Origin: Acrocarpospora corrugata
GTDB lineage: Bacteria; Actinomycetota; Actinomycetes; Streptosporangiales; Streptosporangiaceae
Reading direction: 5' to 3'
Length of the DNA: 53,951 nucleotides
NCBI RefSeq assembly: GCF_009687845.1
Contig: NZ_BLAD01000085.1
Coordinates: 10,059-64,009, forward strand
Made by a program: the position numbers and the translations under genes. This document shows positions 44,959 to 52,817 of the stretch, one piece after another. Position 1 is the stretch's first letter; every line of letters starts with the position of its first letter. The notes below the pieces were generated by a model, which saw only the letters and a program-made list of their open reading frames with translations, was not told where the DNA came from and did no database searches.

Positions 44959-45881
44959 CGGTCCGGTTCCGGGTCGGCGAGCCAGGAGGTCAGCTCGGCG
45001 TCGAACTGGGCGGGGAGTTCCTCGTGCGGGAAGTGGCCGGCGCCCTCGATCAGCCGCCACTGGTAGGGGGCCGCGACGTAGCGGCTGGAGCCCTGGGCGG
45101 TTCTGGGCAGGATGCAGGTGTCGAGTGAGCCGTGCAGTTGCAGGGTGGGGGCCTCGATCCGGGTGCGCATCTGGCGGGCGAAACGCAGGCCGTCCGGGCG
45201 GAACTGGGATCTGGCGAACCAGCGGTGGTATTCCAGGGCGCAGTGCGCGGTCCCCGGGATCTGGAACACGTCCCGATATTTCCGGGCTACTTCCTCGGTG
45301 GGCCAGTCCGGGCCCGACCAGTCGTCCAGCAGGCGGCCCACCCGGGAGCCGTCATGGGCGACCAGGCGGCGTTCCGGCAGCACCGGGAGCTGGAACCCGA
45401 GGCTGTAGCCGCTGGCCCGCAGCTGGCCGAACGGGTCGGTCAGCAGGGCGGAGCGGAGCCGGAGCGGGTGCGGGGCGGAGACGGCGACCAGGCGGCGCAG
45501 CACCTTGGGGTCGTGCACGCCCATCGTCCAGGCCAGCAGGCCGCCCCAGTCGTGGCCGACCACGATCGCGCCGGTCTCGCCGAGCGAGCGGATCAGCCCG
45601 GCGGCGTCGCCGGCCAGGGTCCGCAGGTCGTAGCCGCGCGGGGGCTTGTCGCTCGCGCCGTACCCCCGCAGATCCACCGCGACGGCACGGTAACCGGCCG
45701 CCGGCAGGGACTCCAGCTGGTGCCGCCAGGTCCACCAGAACTGCGGGAACCCGTGCAGCAGCAGGACCAGCGGCCCCTCGCCCGCCTCCACGATGTGGAA
45801 GCGGGTGCCCCCGGCGTGCACGGTCCTGTGGTTCCACGGCCCTTCGACCAGGACCAGCGACTCGTCCCTGGACGGTTTCAC
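44955..45881 (-). CDS. Alpha/beta hydrolase, epoxide-hydrolase-like (EphE-type)
   Basis: 308 residues. The oxyanion motif LLHGFPQFWWTWRHQ, nucleophile Asp in VVGHDWGGLLAW, and catalytic His in EGAGHFPHEE form the epoxide hydrolase set; the Asp nucleophile excludes an esterase. Two cap-domain tyrosines may be those of DVFQIPG/ALEYHRW. Next to a holin-like membrane protein gene, it matches ephE (Rv3670) beside Rv3669. It starts at GTG 45881, one base after the upstream stop, so it is coupled to both neighbours. Confidence 0.9.
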   Translation of the reverse strand: MKPSRDESLVLVEGPWNHRTVHAGGTRFHIVEAGEGPLVLLLHGFPQFWWTWRHQLESLPAAGYRAVAVDLRGYGASDKPPRGYDLRTLAGDAAGLIRSLGETGAIVVGHDWGGLLAWTMGVHDPKVLRRLVAVSAPHPLRLRSALLTDPFGQLRASGYSLGFQLPVLPERRLVAHDGSRVGRLLDDWSGPDWPTEEVARKYRDVFQIPGTAHCALEYHRWFARSQFRPDGLRFARQMRTRIEAPTLQLHGSLDTCILPRTAQGSSRYVAAPYQWRLIEGAGHFPHEELPAQFDAELTSWLADPEPDR

Positions 45882-45882
45882 C

Positions 45883-46326
45883 TCAACGCACGGTCTCGGG
45901 CATCGACTCGCGCCGCGCGCCGACCTCGCCCGCGGTCGGCGGGGCCAGCTCGGCCGCCTCGGAGCCCTTCAGCGTCTGGAACGACCTCCTGGTACGGCGG
46001 AAGCCCGCCAGCCCCTTCAACCGCCGGTAACCGACGAAACCGAGCCCCCCCGCGAGCACCAGATAGAACACGGTGACGATCAGGAACGCCAGCCACTGCG
46101 CCAGCCCCACCACGTCCACCAGCACGTACGCGATGGTGAAAGACGCCAGGATCAGGCACAAATGCAGAATGAACGCGGCGGCGGCGAACAGCCCCGCGGC
46201 GGTCCCGATCCGGCGCGCGTCGAACTTGAGCTCCGACTTGGCCAGTTCGATCTCGGACCGCATGAGCGTGGATATGTGGTTGCTCGCCTGGGCGACCAGC
46301 GCACCGAGCGATTCGTCCTCGGGCAT
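45883..46326 (-). CDS. Holin-X/DUF1469-type membrane protein
   Basis: 147 residues. An amphipathic N-terminal helix (LVAQASNHISTLMRSEIELA) is followed by two membrane helices (about 45-70 and 78-100) and a charged tail, the pattern of actinobacterial phage-holin-superfamily III proteins (Rv3669-like). It is not a phage gene here: it heads the conserved operon with the EphE-like hydrolase. Function unknown. Confidence 0.85.
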   Translation of the reverse strand: MPEDESLGALVAQASNHISTLMRSEIELAKSELKFDARRIGTAAGLFAAAAFILHLCLILASFTIAYVLVDVVGLAQWLAFLIVTVFYLVLAGGLGFVGYRRLKGLAGFRRTRRSFQTLKGSEAAELAPPTAGEVGARRESMPETVR

Positions 46327-46348
46327 CGGGATCTCCTATCTGCGACTA

Positions 46349-47536
46349 TCAAACATCATCTCGCGCCTGGACGCGCACCCGCAGCCGCAGCAGCGCCGCC
46401 GCCAGCGCGGACGCGACCACGCTGGCGATCAGCACGGCCGTGGTGATCCGCGCGTCGCCGGGGAACGCTTTGTCGCCGATGAGCAGGGAGACCGTGAACC
46501 CGATTCCAGCCAATACCGACACGGCCGCGATGTCACGCCAGTCCAGCTCCGTACTGATCCTTGCGAATCCCAGCCGCACCGACAACCAGGCGCCTCCGAA
46601 CACTCCCAGGAACTTGCCCAGCACCAGGGCGATCATCACCGCGATGGCGACCCGATCCACGAAGACGGAGCCGAGCGCCTGGATGGTCAGCGGCACTCCG
46701 GCCGCGAAGAACGCGAAGACCGGCACGCAGAACCCGGCGGAGATCGGCCGGAGGTAGAAGTCGGCGCGTTCGGCCGGGGACGGGTCGCCCCTGACGCTGG
46801 TGAGCAGGCCGCAGACGATGCCGGCGACGGTGGCGTGCACGCCGCTCTCGTGCATCAGGACCCAGGCGGCGACGCCGAGCACGATGAAGACCAGGGGCGA
46901 CCGGACGCCGGCCCGCATCAGCAGCCAGTAGATGGCGAACACCACGCCCGCGGCGATCAGGGAGATGAGGCGCAGCTGGTCGGTGAAGAAGACGGCGATC
47001 ACGGTGATCGCGCCCAGGTCGTCGACGACGGCGAGGGTGAGCAGGAAGGCGCGCAGGGCGTCCGGCAGGGTCGAGGCGGTGACCGCGAGGACGGCGAGCG
47101 CGAACGCGATGTCGGTCGCGGTGGGGATGGCCCAGCCCCGGCTGACCCCGTCGGCGCCCCAGGCGATGGCCACGAAGAGCAGGGCCGGGACGACCATGCC
47201 GCAGACGGCGGCGACGATCGGCAGGACCGCGTCCTTGCGGCGGGAGAGCTCGCCGTGCGTGAACTCGTGCTTGACCTCCAGTCCCGCGACGAAGAAGAAG
47301 ATCGTCAGGAGGCCGTTGGCTGACCATTCGTACAGCGAGAAGCCGAATGGGCCGGGGACCGCGTCCCGGAGGGCCAGATAGCCGTTGGTCCAGGCGGAGT
47401 TCGCCCAGATCAGGGCGAATCCAGTAGCGATTAGCATGATCACGCCGCCGATCGTTTCGGCTCGCAACGCCTCGGCGATCTGGCGTGCGTACCGGACGGT
47501 CGGCCGCAACGGCCACAACTCGGCGGCGCGCGGCAT
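46349..47536 (-). CDS. nhaA: Na+/H+ antiporter NhaA
   Basis: 395 residues, full length, with 12 helices. NhaA residues are visible: the paired Asp of VVDDLGAI, the TATDIAFALAVLA unwound-helix motif, and VAGLEVKHEFTHGEL near the cytoplasmic pH-sensing funnel. It expels Na+ or Li+ for protons. ATG 47536 is preceded by GAGGGGGGAC; the open frame upstream is unlikely to be coding. It lies downstream of acs on the same strand, separated by a terminator. Confidence 0.94.
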   Translation of the reverse strand: MPRAAELWPLRPTVRYARQIAEALRAETIGGVIMLIATGFALIWANSAWTNGYLALRDAVPGPFGFSLYEWSANGLLTIFFFVAGLEVKHEFTHGELSRRKDAVLPIVAAVCGMVVPALLFVAIAWGADGVSRGWAIPTATDIAFALAVLAVTASTLPDALRAFLLTLAVVDDLGAITVIAVFFTDQLRLISLIAAGVVFAIYWLLMRAGVRSPLVFIVLGVAAWVLMHESGVHATVAGIVCGLLTSVRGDPSPAERADFYLRPISAGFCVPVFAFFAAGVPLTIQALGSVFVDRVAIAVMIALVLGKFLGVFGGAWLSVRLGFARISTELDWRDIAAVSVLAGIGFTVSLLIGDKAFPGDARITTAVLIASVVASALAAALLRLRVRVQARDDV

Positions 47537-47604
47537 GTCCCCCCTCGGTTGCTCTACGTCACGGTTCGTACCTGACTGTACACAATCGCCGATGGGACAA
47601 ATAA

Positions 47605-47632
47605 GGCGCGGGTGCACAAATGCACCCGCGCC
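47605..47632 (-). terminator. Terminator of acs
   Basis: A perfect 12-bp stem (GGCGCGGGTGCA / TGCACCCGCGCC) with a 4-base loop lies 18 bases after the acs stop, followed on the minus strand by TTATTTGT. Confidence 0.85.
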
Positions 47633-47649
47633 CGGCATTTCAGGACAAA

Positions 47650-49623
47650 TCAGTCTTCGCTGGCCGCGCTGGGCAGCTTCTCGGAGATCAGCTTCATCAC
47701 CGAGCTGTCCGCCAGGGTGGTGACGTCGCCGATGCTCCGGTTCTCCGCCACGTCACGCAGCAGCCGCCGCATGATCTTGCCGGAGCGGGTCTTCGGCAGT
47801 TCGGGGACGATCAGGATCTGGCGCGGCTTCGCGATCGGGCCGAGCGTCTTGGAGACGTGGTCGCGCAGCTCCTTGGCGATGTCCTCGCCCTCCTCGGCCG
47901 CGCCGCGCAGGATCACGAACGACACGATCGCCTGCGTGGTCACCGGGTCGGTCGCGCCGACCACCGCGGCCTCGGCCACCTTCGGGTGGCTGACCAGCGC
48001 GCTCTCCACCTCGGTGGTCGAGATGTTGTGCCCGGAGACGAGCATGACGTCGTCCACCCGGCCGAGCAGCCAGAGATCGCCGTCCTCGTCCTTCTTCGCG
48101 CCGTCCCCGGGGAAGTAGAACCCTTCGAACCGGGACCAGTAGGTGTCGATGTAGCGCTGGTCGTCGCCCCAGATCGTGCGGAGCATCGACGGCCAGGGCT
48201 CCCGTACCACCAGGAAACCGCCGCCGCCGTTGGGCACCGACTGGGCCTGGTCGTCGACCACGTCCGCGACGATGCCCGGCAGCGGCTTCATGGCCGCGCC
48301 AGGCTTGGCCGCCGTGACCCCCGGCAGCGGGCTGATCATGATCGCGCCGGTCTCGGTCTGCCACCAGGTGTCCACCACGGGGGTGCGGTCGCCGCCGATG
48401 TGCTCGCGATACCAGACGTACGCCTCCGGGTTGATCGGCTCGCCGACCGAGCCGAGGACGCGCAGGGACGACATGTCGAACTTGGCGGGGATGTCGTCAC
48501 CCCACTTCATGAAGGTACGGATCGCGGTGGGCGCGGTGTAGAGGATGGTTACGCGGTACTTCTGGATGATCTCCCAGAACCGGCCGCGGTGCGGGGTGTC
48601 CGGAGTGCCCTCGTAGATGACGCTGGTCGCGCCGTTGGCGAGCGGGCCGTACACGATGTAGGAGTGGCCGGTCACCCAGCCGATGTCGGCCGTGCACCAG
48701 TAGATGTCGGATTCCGGCTTGAGGTCGAAGACGGCGTGATGCGTCCAGGCGGACTGGGTGAGGTATCCGCCGGTCGTGTGAAGAATGCCCTTCGGCTTCC
48801 CGGTCGTCCCGCTGGTGTACAGGATGAACAGCGGGTCCTCCGCGTCGTGCGCCACCGGCGTGTGCTCGGCGCTCTGCCGCTCGACGATGTCGTGCCACCA
48901 GACGTCCTTGTCGGTCTGCGCCACCTCCTGGCCGGTCCGCCGGACCACCAGCACGTGCTCGATGCTCGGGCAGTCCGCGACCGCCTCGTCCACCGTCGGC
49001 TTCAGCGCGCTCGGCGCGCCCCGCCGGAAACCGCCGTCCGCCGTGATCACCAGTTTGGCGTCCGCGTCGTCGATCCGGCTCTTCAGCGCCGTCGCCGAGA
49101 ACCCGCCGAACACGACCGAGTGGATGGCCCCGATCCGCGCGCAGGCCAGCAACGACACCGGCAGCTCCGGGATCATCGGCATGTAGATGGCCACCCGGTC
49201 GCCCTTCCCGACCCCCAGCTCGGTTAGCGCGTTCGCCGCCTTCGAGACCTCTTTCTGCAGGTCCGCGTAGGTGATGGTACGGCTGTCGCCCGGCTCGCCC
49301 TCCCAGAAGTAGGCGACCTTGTCCCCGTGGCCGGCCTCGACATGGCGGTCCACGCAGTTGTAGGCGACGTTCAGCTTGCCGTCCACGAACCACTTGGCGA
49401 ACGGCGGCTTCCAGTCCAGCGCGGTCTCCCAGCGCTGCTCCCAGGTCAGCCGTTCGGCGGCGCGCTCCCAGAAGGCCAGGCGGTCCTGAGCCGCCTCCTC
49501 GTACGCCTCCGCCGTGACGTTCGCGGCCGCGGCCAGGTCGGCTGGTGGCTCGAACCGCCGGTCCTCGCGCAGCAGGTTCGACAGCGTCTCCTGGGTCTCA
49601 CGACCCGGTGTCTCGGGGGCCAC
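47650..49623 (-). CDS. acs: Acetyl-CoA synthetase
   Basis: 657 residues. It activates acetate to acetyl-CoA through acetyl-AMP. P-loop-like [11 protein letters not shown], adenylate-binding [10 protein letters not shown], hinge [17 protein letters not shown], and the C-terminal catalytic Lys in [11 protein letters not shown], which is the site of reversible acetylation in bacterial Acs. The start is GTG 49623, seven bases after AAGGAG. The 200-base divergent region to the Fic-like gene contains TCACAT...ATGTGA half sites (49711 and 49732), loosely Crp-like, in line with cAMP control of acs elsewhere; this is weak. Confidence 0.96.
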   Translation of the reverse strand: MAPETPGRETQETLSNLLREDRRFEPPADLAAAANVTAEAYEEAAQDRLAFWERAAERLTWEQRWETALDWKPPFAKWFVDGKLNVAYNCVDRHVEAGHGDKVAYFWEGEPGDSRTITYADLQKEVSKAANALTELGVGKGDRVAIYMPMIPELPVSLLACARIGAIHSVVFGGFSATALKSRIDDADAKLVITADGGFRRGAPSALKPTVDEAVADCPSIEHVLVVRRTGQEVAQTDKDVWWHDIVERQSAEHTPVAHDAEDPLFILYTSGTTGKPKGILHTTGGYLTQSAWTHHAVFDLKPESDIYWCTADIGWVTGHSYIVYGPLANGATSVIYEGTPDTPHRGRFWEIIQKYRVTILYTAPTAIRTFMKWGDDIPAKFDMSSLRVLGSVGEPINPEAYVWYREHIGGDRTPVVDTWWQTETGAIMISPLPGVTAAKPGAAMKPLPGIVADVVDDQAQSVPNGGGGFLVVREPWPSMLRTIWGDDQRYIDTYWSRFEGFYFPGDGAKKDEDGDLWLLGRVDDVMLVSGHNISTTEVESALVSHPKVAEAAVVGATDPVTTQAIVSFVILRGAAEEGEDIAKELRDHVSKTLGPIAKPRQILIVPELPKTRSGKIMRRLLRDVAENRSIGDVTTLADSSVMKLISEKLPSAASED

Positions 49624-49822
49624 TAGGCACTCCTTCACCGTGTTTGTTCTTATCTGGATCTACTTGTGAGGTCCACTTCACCAGCCCGGTGCGGTCAGCG
49701 ACAAGCTCCCTCACATCGTGCTGTTCATGACATGTGACCATGTGCCAGGGCGTCAAACTGGGATGCGGTCAACGGTGGCAGGTCATCGTTGAATGGTTCG
49801 TACGCGTCGGTAGGGTCGGGGC

Positions 49823-50590
49823 GTGACTGATCCACTGGCGGTTGTCGCCGAGATGGTGCCGGAGGCCGTGCAGGAGGCCCGGGAGGCTGTCGACCGGCTT
49901 TACCGGCATCGGGTGCTGCGGCGGCGCGGTCCCGAAGTGTCGGCGGAGTCGGCTTTGCGGGGGGCGCGGGCTTCCGCGGCGCTGGAAGGGGTCGAGGTGC
50001 CGCTGGGGTCGCTCCGGCATGGCGACGTGGACGATCCGGTGGCGCAGGGGGCACTGCGGGTTTCCGCTGAACTGGGGCGGTTGGGGGCGTTGTGGCGTGG
50101 GGCGCCACGGCAGGCTCTGGCGCGGCTGCACACGGTCGCGGCGGCCGGGCTGACCGCGGAGCCCGGGCGGCCTCGCGGGGGCGAGACGGCGGCGGATCCG
50201 CTGGGGATCGGGCCGGCGCCCGGGGCCGCGGAGGTGGCGGTGCGGCTGGGGGCCCTGGCCGAGCTGCTGGCCTCGTCGAAGGCGCCGGCGGTGGTGCTGG
50301 GGGCGATCGTGCACGCGGAGTTGCTGGTGCTGCGGCCGTTCGGGGTGGCGGACGGGGTGGTGGCCCGGGCGGCGGAGCGGTTGACGCTGATCGAGCACGG
50401 GCTGGATCCGAAGAGCCTGGTGGTGGTGGAGGTCGGGCATCTGGAACTGGGGGACGGGTACGCGGAGGCGGTTCGGGGGTATCTGCGGGGGACCAGGGAC
50501 GGGGTTGGGGGGTGGGTGGGGCACTGCGCGCGGGCGATCGTGCTCGGTGCCCGTGAGACGACGGCGATCTGCGAGGCGCTGTCGCGGTGA
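49823..50590 (+). CDS. Degenerate Fic-fold protein
   Basis: 255 residues starting at GTG 49823. The N-terminal half has the Fic-linker look (ESALRGARASAALEG corresponds to the S/TxxxSxxIEG inhibitory-helix region). The place of the HPFxxGNGRxxR active site reads LRPFGVADGVVARAA: the catalytic His, the Asn/Asp and the Gly-Asn-Gly loop are gone, so AMP transfer is not expected. Helices around it (VVLGAIVHAELLVLRPFG) are conserved-looking, so the fold is probably kept for binding. Homologues next to acs in actinobacteria are often labelled 'oxidoreductase', for which no motif is seen. Confidence 0.7.
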   Translation: MTDPLAVVAEMVPEAVQEAREAVDRLYRHRVLRRRGPEVSAESALRGARASAALEGVEVPLGSLRHGDVDDPVAQGALRVSAELGRLGALWRGAPRQALARLHTVAAAGLTAEPGRPRGGETAADPLGIGPAPGAAEVAVRLGALAELLASSKAPAVVLGAIVHAELLVLRPFGVADGVVARAAERLTLIEHGLDPKSLVVVEVGHLELGDGYAEAVRGYLRGTRDGVGGWVGHCARAIVLGARETTAICEALSR

Positions 50591-50638
50591 CCAAGTGACC
50601 CGGGCGGCTCAGGCTGCCGGGGGATTCGGACAAAAGCT

Positions 50639-50666
50639 GACGGCGTCCCTGGAATGGGACGCCGTC
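50639..50666 (+). terminator. Hairpin after the Fic-like gene
   Basis: An 11-bp stem (GACGGCGTCCC / GGGACGCCGTC) with a TGGAAT loop about 50 bases after the stop; no T run follows. Confidence 0.6.
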
Positions 50667-51127
50667 GCCAGTACGTCATACCGGGTTACCAAGCGTGCAC
50701 CTTTATCTGTCTAGCGGGGCAAGCCCGTGTCGACACGCCTCCCGCGGCTGGTCGCGCGTGGGTACCCGGAAGCCGTACCCGGACACTCGGTCCGTGTCAC
50801 CTTTCTACGTCGGATTCCTGCAGTTGGGAACCCCTTGGAGCAAGAGCTTTACTGAGCCGGGGATGACGACCTCGAGACATCTGATCTGTTTTGTCACCCG
50901 TTGAGGCAATAGATCGGTATAGTGAGCAATGATCACGGACTGTGATTGATTGACAGCGATTGAACTTCTGACAACCGGCTTGGCCCCGCGAAAAAATCTG
51001 GCGCAAATTGCAGATTGCTCCTCGACGAAACTCGCGTGGATCGGGCAGCATACGGTGGTATCTCCCAATGTGGGAGTGACTGCGTACCGGGCACCTATGC
51101 AAGTCTCTTGCCAGGCCCTGGTTGCCT
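50667..51127. other. Gene-free region upstream of the 6C small RNA
   Basis: About 460 bases with no credible coding frame and an AT-rich stretch (50880-51000). The only clear structure is an inverted repeat CTCCCA-ATG-TGGGAG at 51062-51076, about 50 bases before the sRNA, a possible operator or leader hairpin. The promoter of the sRNA must lie here. Confidence 0.5.
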
Positions 51128-51229
51128 GATGAAAGCTTTCTTCTGAAACGGCCCGGCTCTACCCCCCCGGAGCCGGACCGGTCGGCGACCCCCGCTCTCC
51201 CCCCCCGGCGGGGGTCGCCATTTTTTCTT
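51128..51229 (+). ncRNA. 6C small RNA
   Basis: Two GC-rich stem-loops with C-rich loops: CCGGCTC (51153-51159) pairs with GAGCCGG (51170-51176) around a loop with seven C, and GGCGACCCCCGC (51184-51195) pairs with GCGGGGGTCGCC (51208-51219) around a loop with eight C; a run of six T follows as terminator. This is the actinobacterial 6C motif. In M. tuberculosis the 6C RNA (B11) lies next to ssd (Rv3660c), as here. C-rich loops bind G-rich ribosome sites of target mRNAs. The 5' end is estimated. Confidence 0.9.
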
Positions 51230-51313
51230 GACGCGACCGCACACGCTCGGTCGGACTTAGAAGTCGGCCCGATGCTAAATCGTTACCAATTGTCGTGATG
51301 CCCGCGCGCGTGG

Positions 51314-51340
51314 TTTTCCACAGGGGGCGGGTTATCCACA
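51314..51340 (+). promoter_or_regulatory. Two DnaA-box-like sites upstream of ssd
   Basis: TTTTCCACA (51314-51322) and a perfect TTATCCACA (51332-51340) lie 18 bases apart in the same orientation, about 75-100 bases before the ssd start. They may tie ssd expression to replication; they may also be chance. Confidence 0.45.
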
Positions 51341-51413
51341 GTGCGGGGTTCGGTCGCTCGGGGGGTACGGGTTTTCTCGCATGGTGGTCTCCCTCGACGG
51401 GATGGAGACCTCG

Positions 51414-52466
51414 ATGCATCGGCCGTTGGCCATCACAGACGACCAGGACCTGCTCGACGATCTGCTGCGGGTGGCAGCGGCGGCCGGGGTCGAACTCGAC
51501 GTGGCGCATGTCGCCTCACGGGCCCGGCCCCAGTGGCGTACGGCTCCGCTGATCGTGGTCGGCGCCGACCTCGCCGACGAACTGGCCGCCACTGGGCCGC
51601 CGGCCAGGCAGAACGTCCTGCTGGTGACCCGCAGCCGGGAAGATCCTTCCAGTTGGCGGCGATGCGTCGCGGTGGGCGCCCAGACCGTGCTCGAACTCCC
51701 GGCTGAGGAGCGCCTTCTGGTCGCGGAATTCGCGGAAGCCGCGGAGCCGTCCACCCGAGCCGGGACCGTCGTGTGCGTGACCGGCGGCCAGGGTGGCGCG
51801 GGAGCGACCGTGCTCGCCGCGTCGCTGGCGCTTTCCGCCGCCCGTGCCGGCCTGCGCACGCTGCTGGTGGACGCCGACCCCCTCGGCGGCGGCATCGACG
51901 TCGTCCTGGGCGAGGAGGACGCGATCGGCGCCCGCTGGCCCGACATCGTGGGCCGCGAAGGCCGGGTCAGCTACGGCGCCCTCCAGAGCGCGCTCCCCAC
52001 CTTCGGCGAACTCGCCGTCCTGTCCTGGCACCGCGGCGAACCGATGCGCATCCCTCGCGAAGCCATGCGCGCCGTCCTGGACGCGGCCCGCCGCGGCTGC
52101 GACCTCGTCATCGTCGACCTGCCCCGACACCTCGACGAAGCCATCGCCGAGGCACTGGCCCGCGCGACGGCCACCCTCGTCCTGATCCACGCCGACGTCA
52201 GAGGCGTCCTGGCCGCCGCCCAGACCCTCGCCGCCCTCCGCCCCCACACCGGCGACCTCCGCGCCGTCATCCGCCCCGGCACCCTCGCCCCCGACGTCGT
52301 GGCCACCTCCCTCGGCGTCCCCGGCGGCCTCATCTGCCCCCAACAACGCGGCCTGACCCAGGCCCTGGACCGAGGCTTCGCCCCACCCCTGGGCCGAACC
52401 CCCCTCGGCAAGTTCTGCACAACCCTCCTCGCCACCCTCGGAGCCACCCGTGCCGAAGCCCACTAG
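51414..52466 (+). CDS. ssd: Ssd: septum-site-determining / CpaE-like ATPase-fold protein
   Basis: About 350 residues. A receiver-like N-terminal domain (ITDDQDLLDDLLRVAAAAGV) is followed by a MinD/ParA-like fold from residue 120: VTGGQGGAGATVLAASLAL in place of the P-loop, LLVDADPLGGGIDVVLG, and DLVIVDLPRHLDEA as Walker B. The P-loop lysine is replaced by Ala (GGAGAT), as noted for Ssd proteins. It is thought to position the tad pilus machinery or influence septation. The start ATG 51414 has GGAG six bases before it; ATG 51381 is in frame and possible. Confidence 0.9.
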   Translation: MHRPLAITDDQDLLDDLLRVAAAAGVELDVAHVASRARPQWRTAPLIVVGADLADELAATGPPARQNVLLVTRSREDPSSWRRCVAVGAQTVLELPAEERLLVAEFAEAAEPSTRAGTVVCVTGGQGGAGATVLAASLALSAARAGLRTLLVDADPLGGGIDVVLGEEDAIGARWPDIVGREGRVSYGALQSALPTFGELAVLSWHRGEPMRIPREAMRAVLDAARRGCDLVIVDLPRHLDEAIAEALARATATLVLIHADVRGVLAAAQTLAALRPHTGDLRAVIRPGTLAPDVVATSLGVPGGLICPQQRGLTQALDRGFAPPLGRTPLGKFCTTLLATLGATRAEAH

Positions 52467-52485
52467 GCCCGCCACGGTTGCGTAC

Positions 52486-52695
52486 GGGCAGCCATCCCAG
52501 AGCTCGCTCGGGGCCGGATCGCGGGCGCCGGAGAGGCTTGTCGGCTCGGTCGTCCCGTGTGGGCAGCCACCTGAGAGCTCGCCCGCCGCCGGATCTCGGG
52601 CACCTGAGAAGGTTGTCGGCTCGGTTGTTCCGTCTGGGCAGTCACGCGAGAGCGCGTCCCAGGCCGGATCCAGGGCACCCGACAGGCTTGTCTTG
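52486..52695. repeat. 75-bp tandem repeat (2.8 copies) between ssd and tadA
   Basis: Units begin with GGGCAGYCA at 52486, 52561 and 52636; the third is partial. Common blocks are GAGAGC.CG, GCCGGATC..GGGC and AGGTTGTCGGCTCGGT. Since 75 is a multiple of three, every frame repeats: the plus frame from GTG 52450 to 52725 would give 25-residue units (AGSRAPERLVGSVVP). Whether it is translated is unknown. Confidence 0.85.
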
Positions 52696-52817
52696 CCCCG
52701 AGGCCATCAAGGACAGGCACGATGAGGACGTCATCCGCTGGGCCGACGCCCATCGCTTCCCGGGCTGTTCCCCGATCGGGCGATCCCGAGCTTGCACAAG
52801 GACGAGCTACCGCGCCG

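Noticed and set aside
45883-46326. Prophage signal from the holin-like gene
   Set aside because: The protein belongs to a chromosomal family conserved beside EphE-like genes; no other phage genes are present.
49711-49737. Crp site in the acs promoter (TCACAT...ATGTGA)
   Set aside because: The half sites are in the wrong relative order and spacing for a Crp operator; mentioned only as weak in the acs entry.
50925-50945. Crp-like site GTGAGCAATGATCAC
   Set aside because: The spacing between half sites is seven instead of six and no gene start is close.
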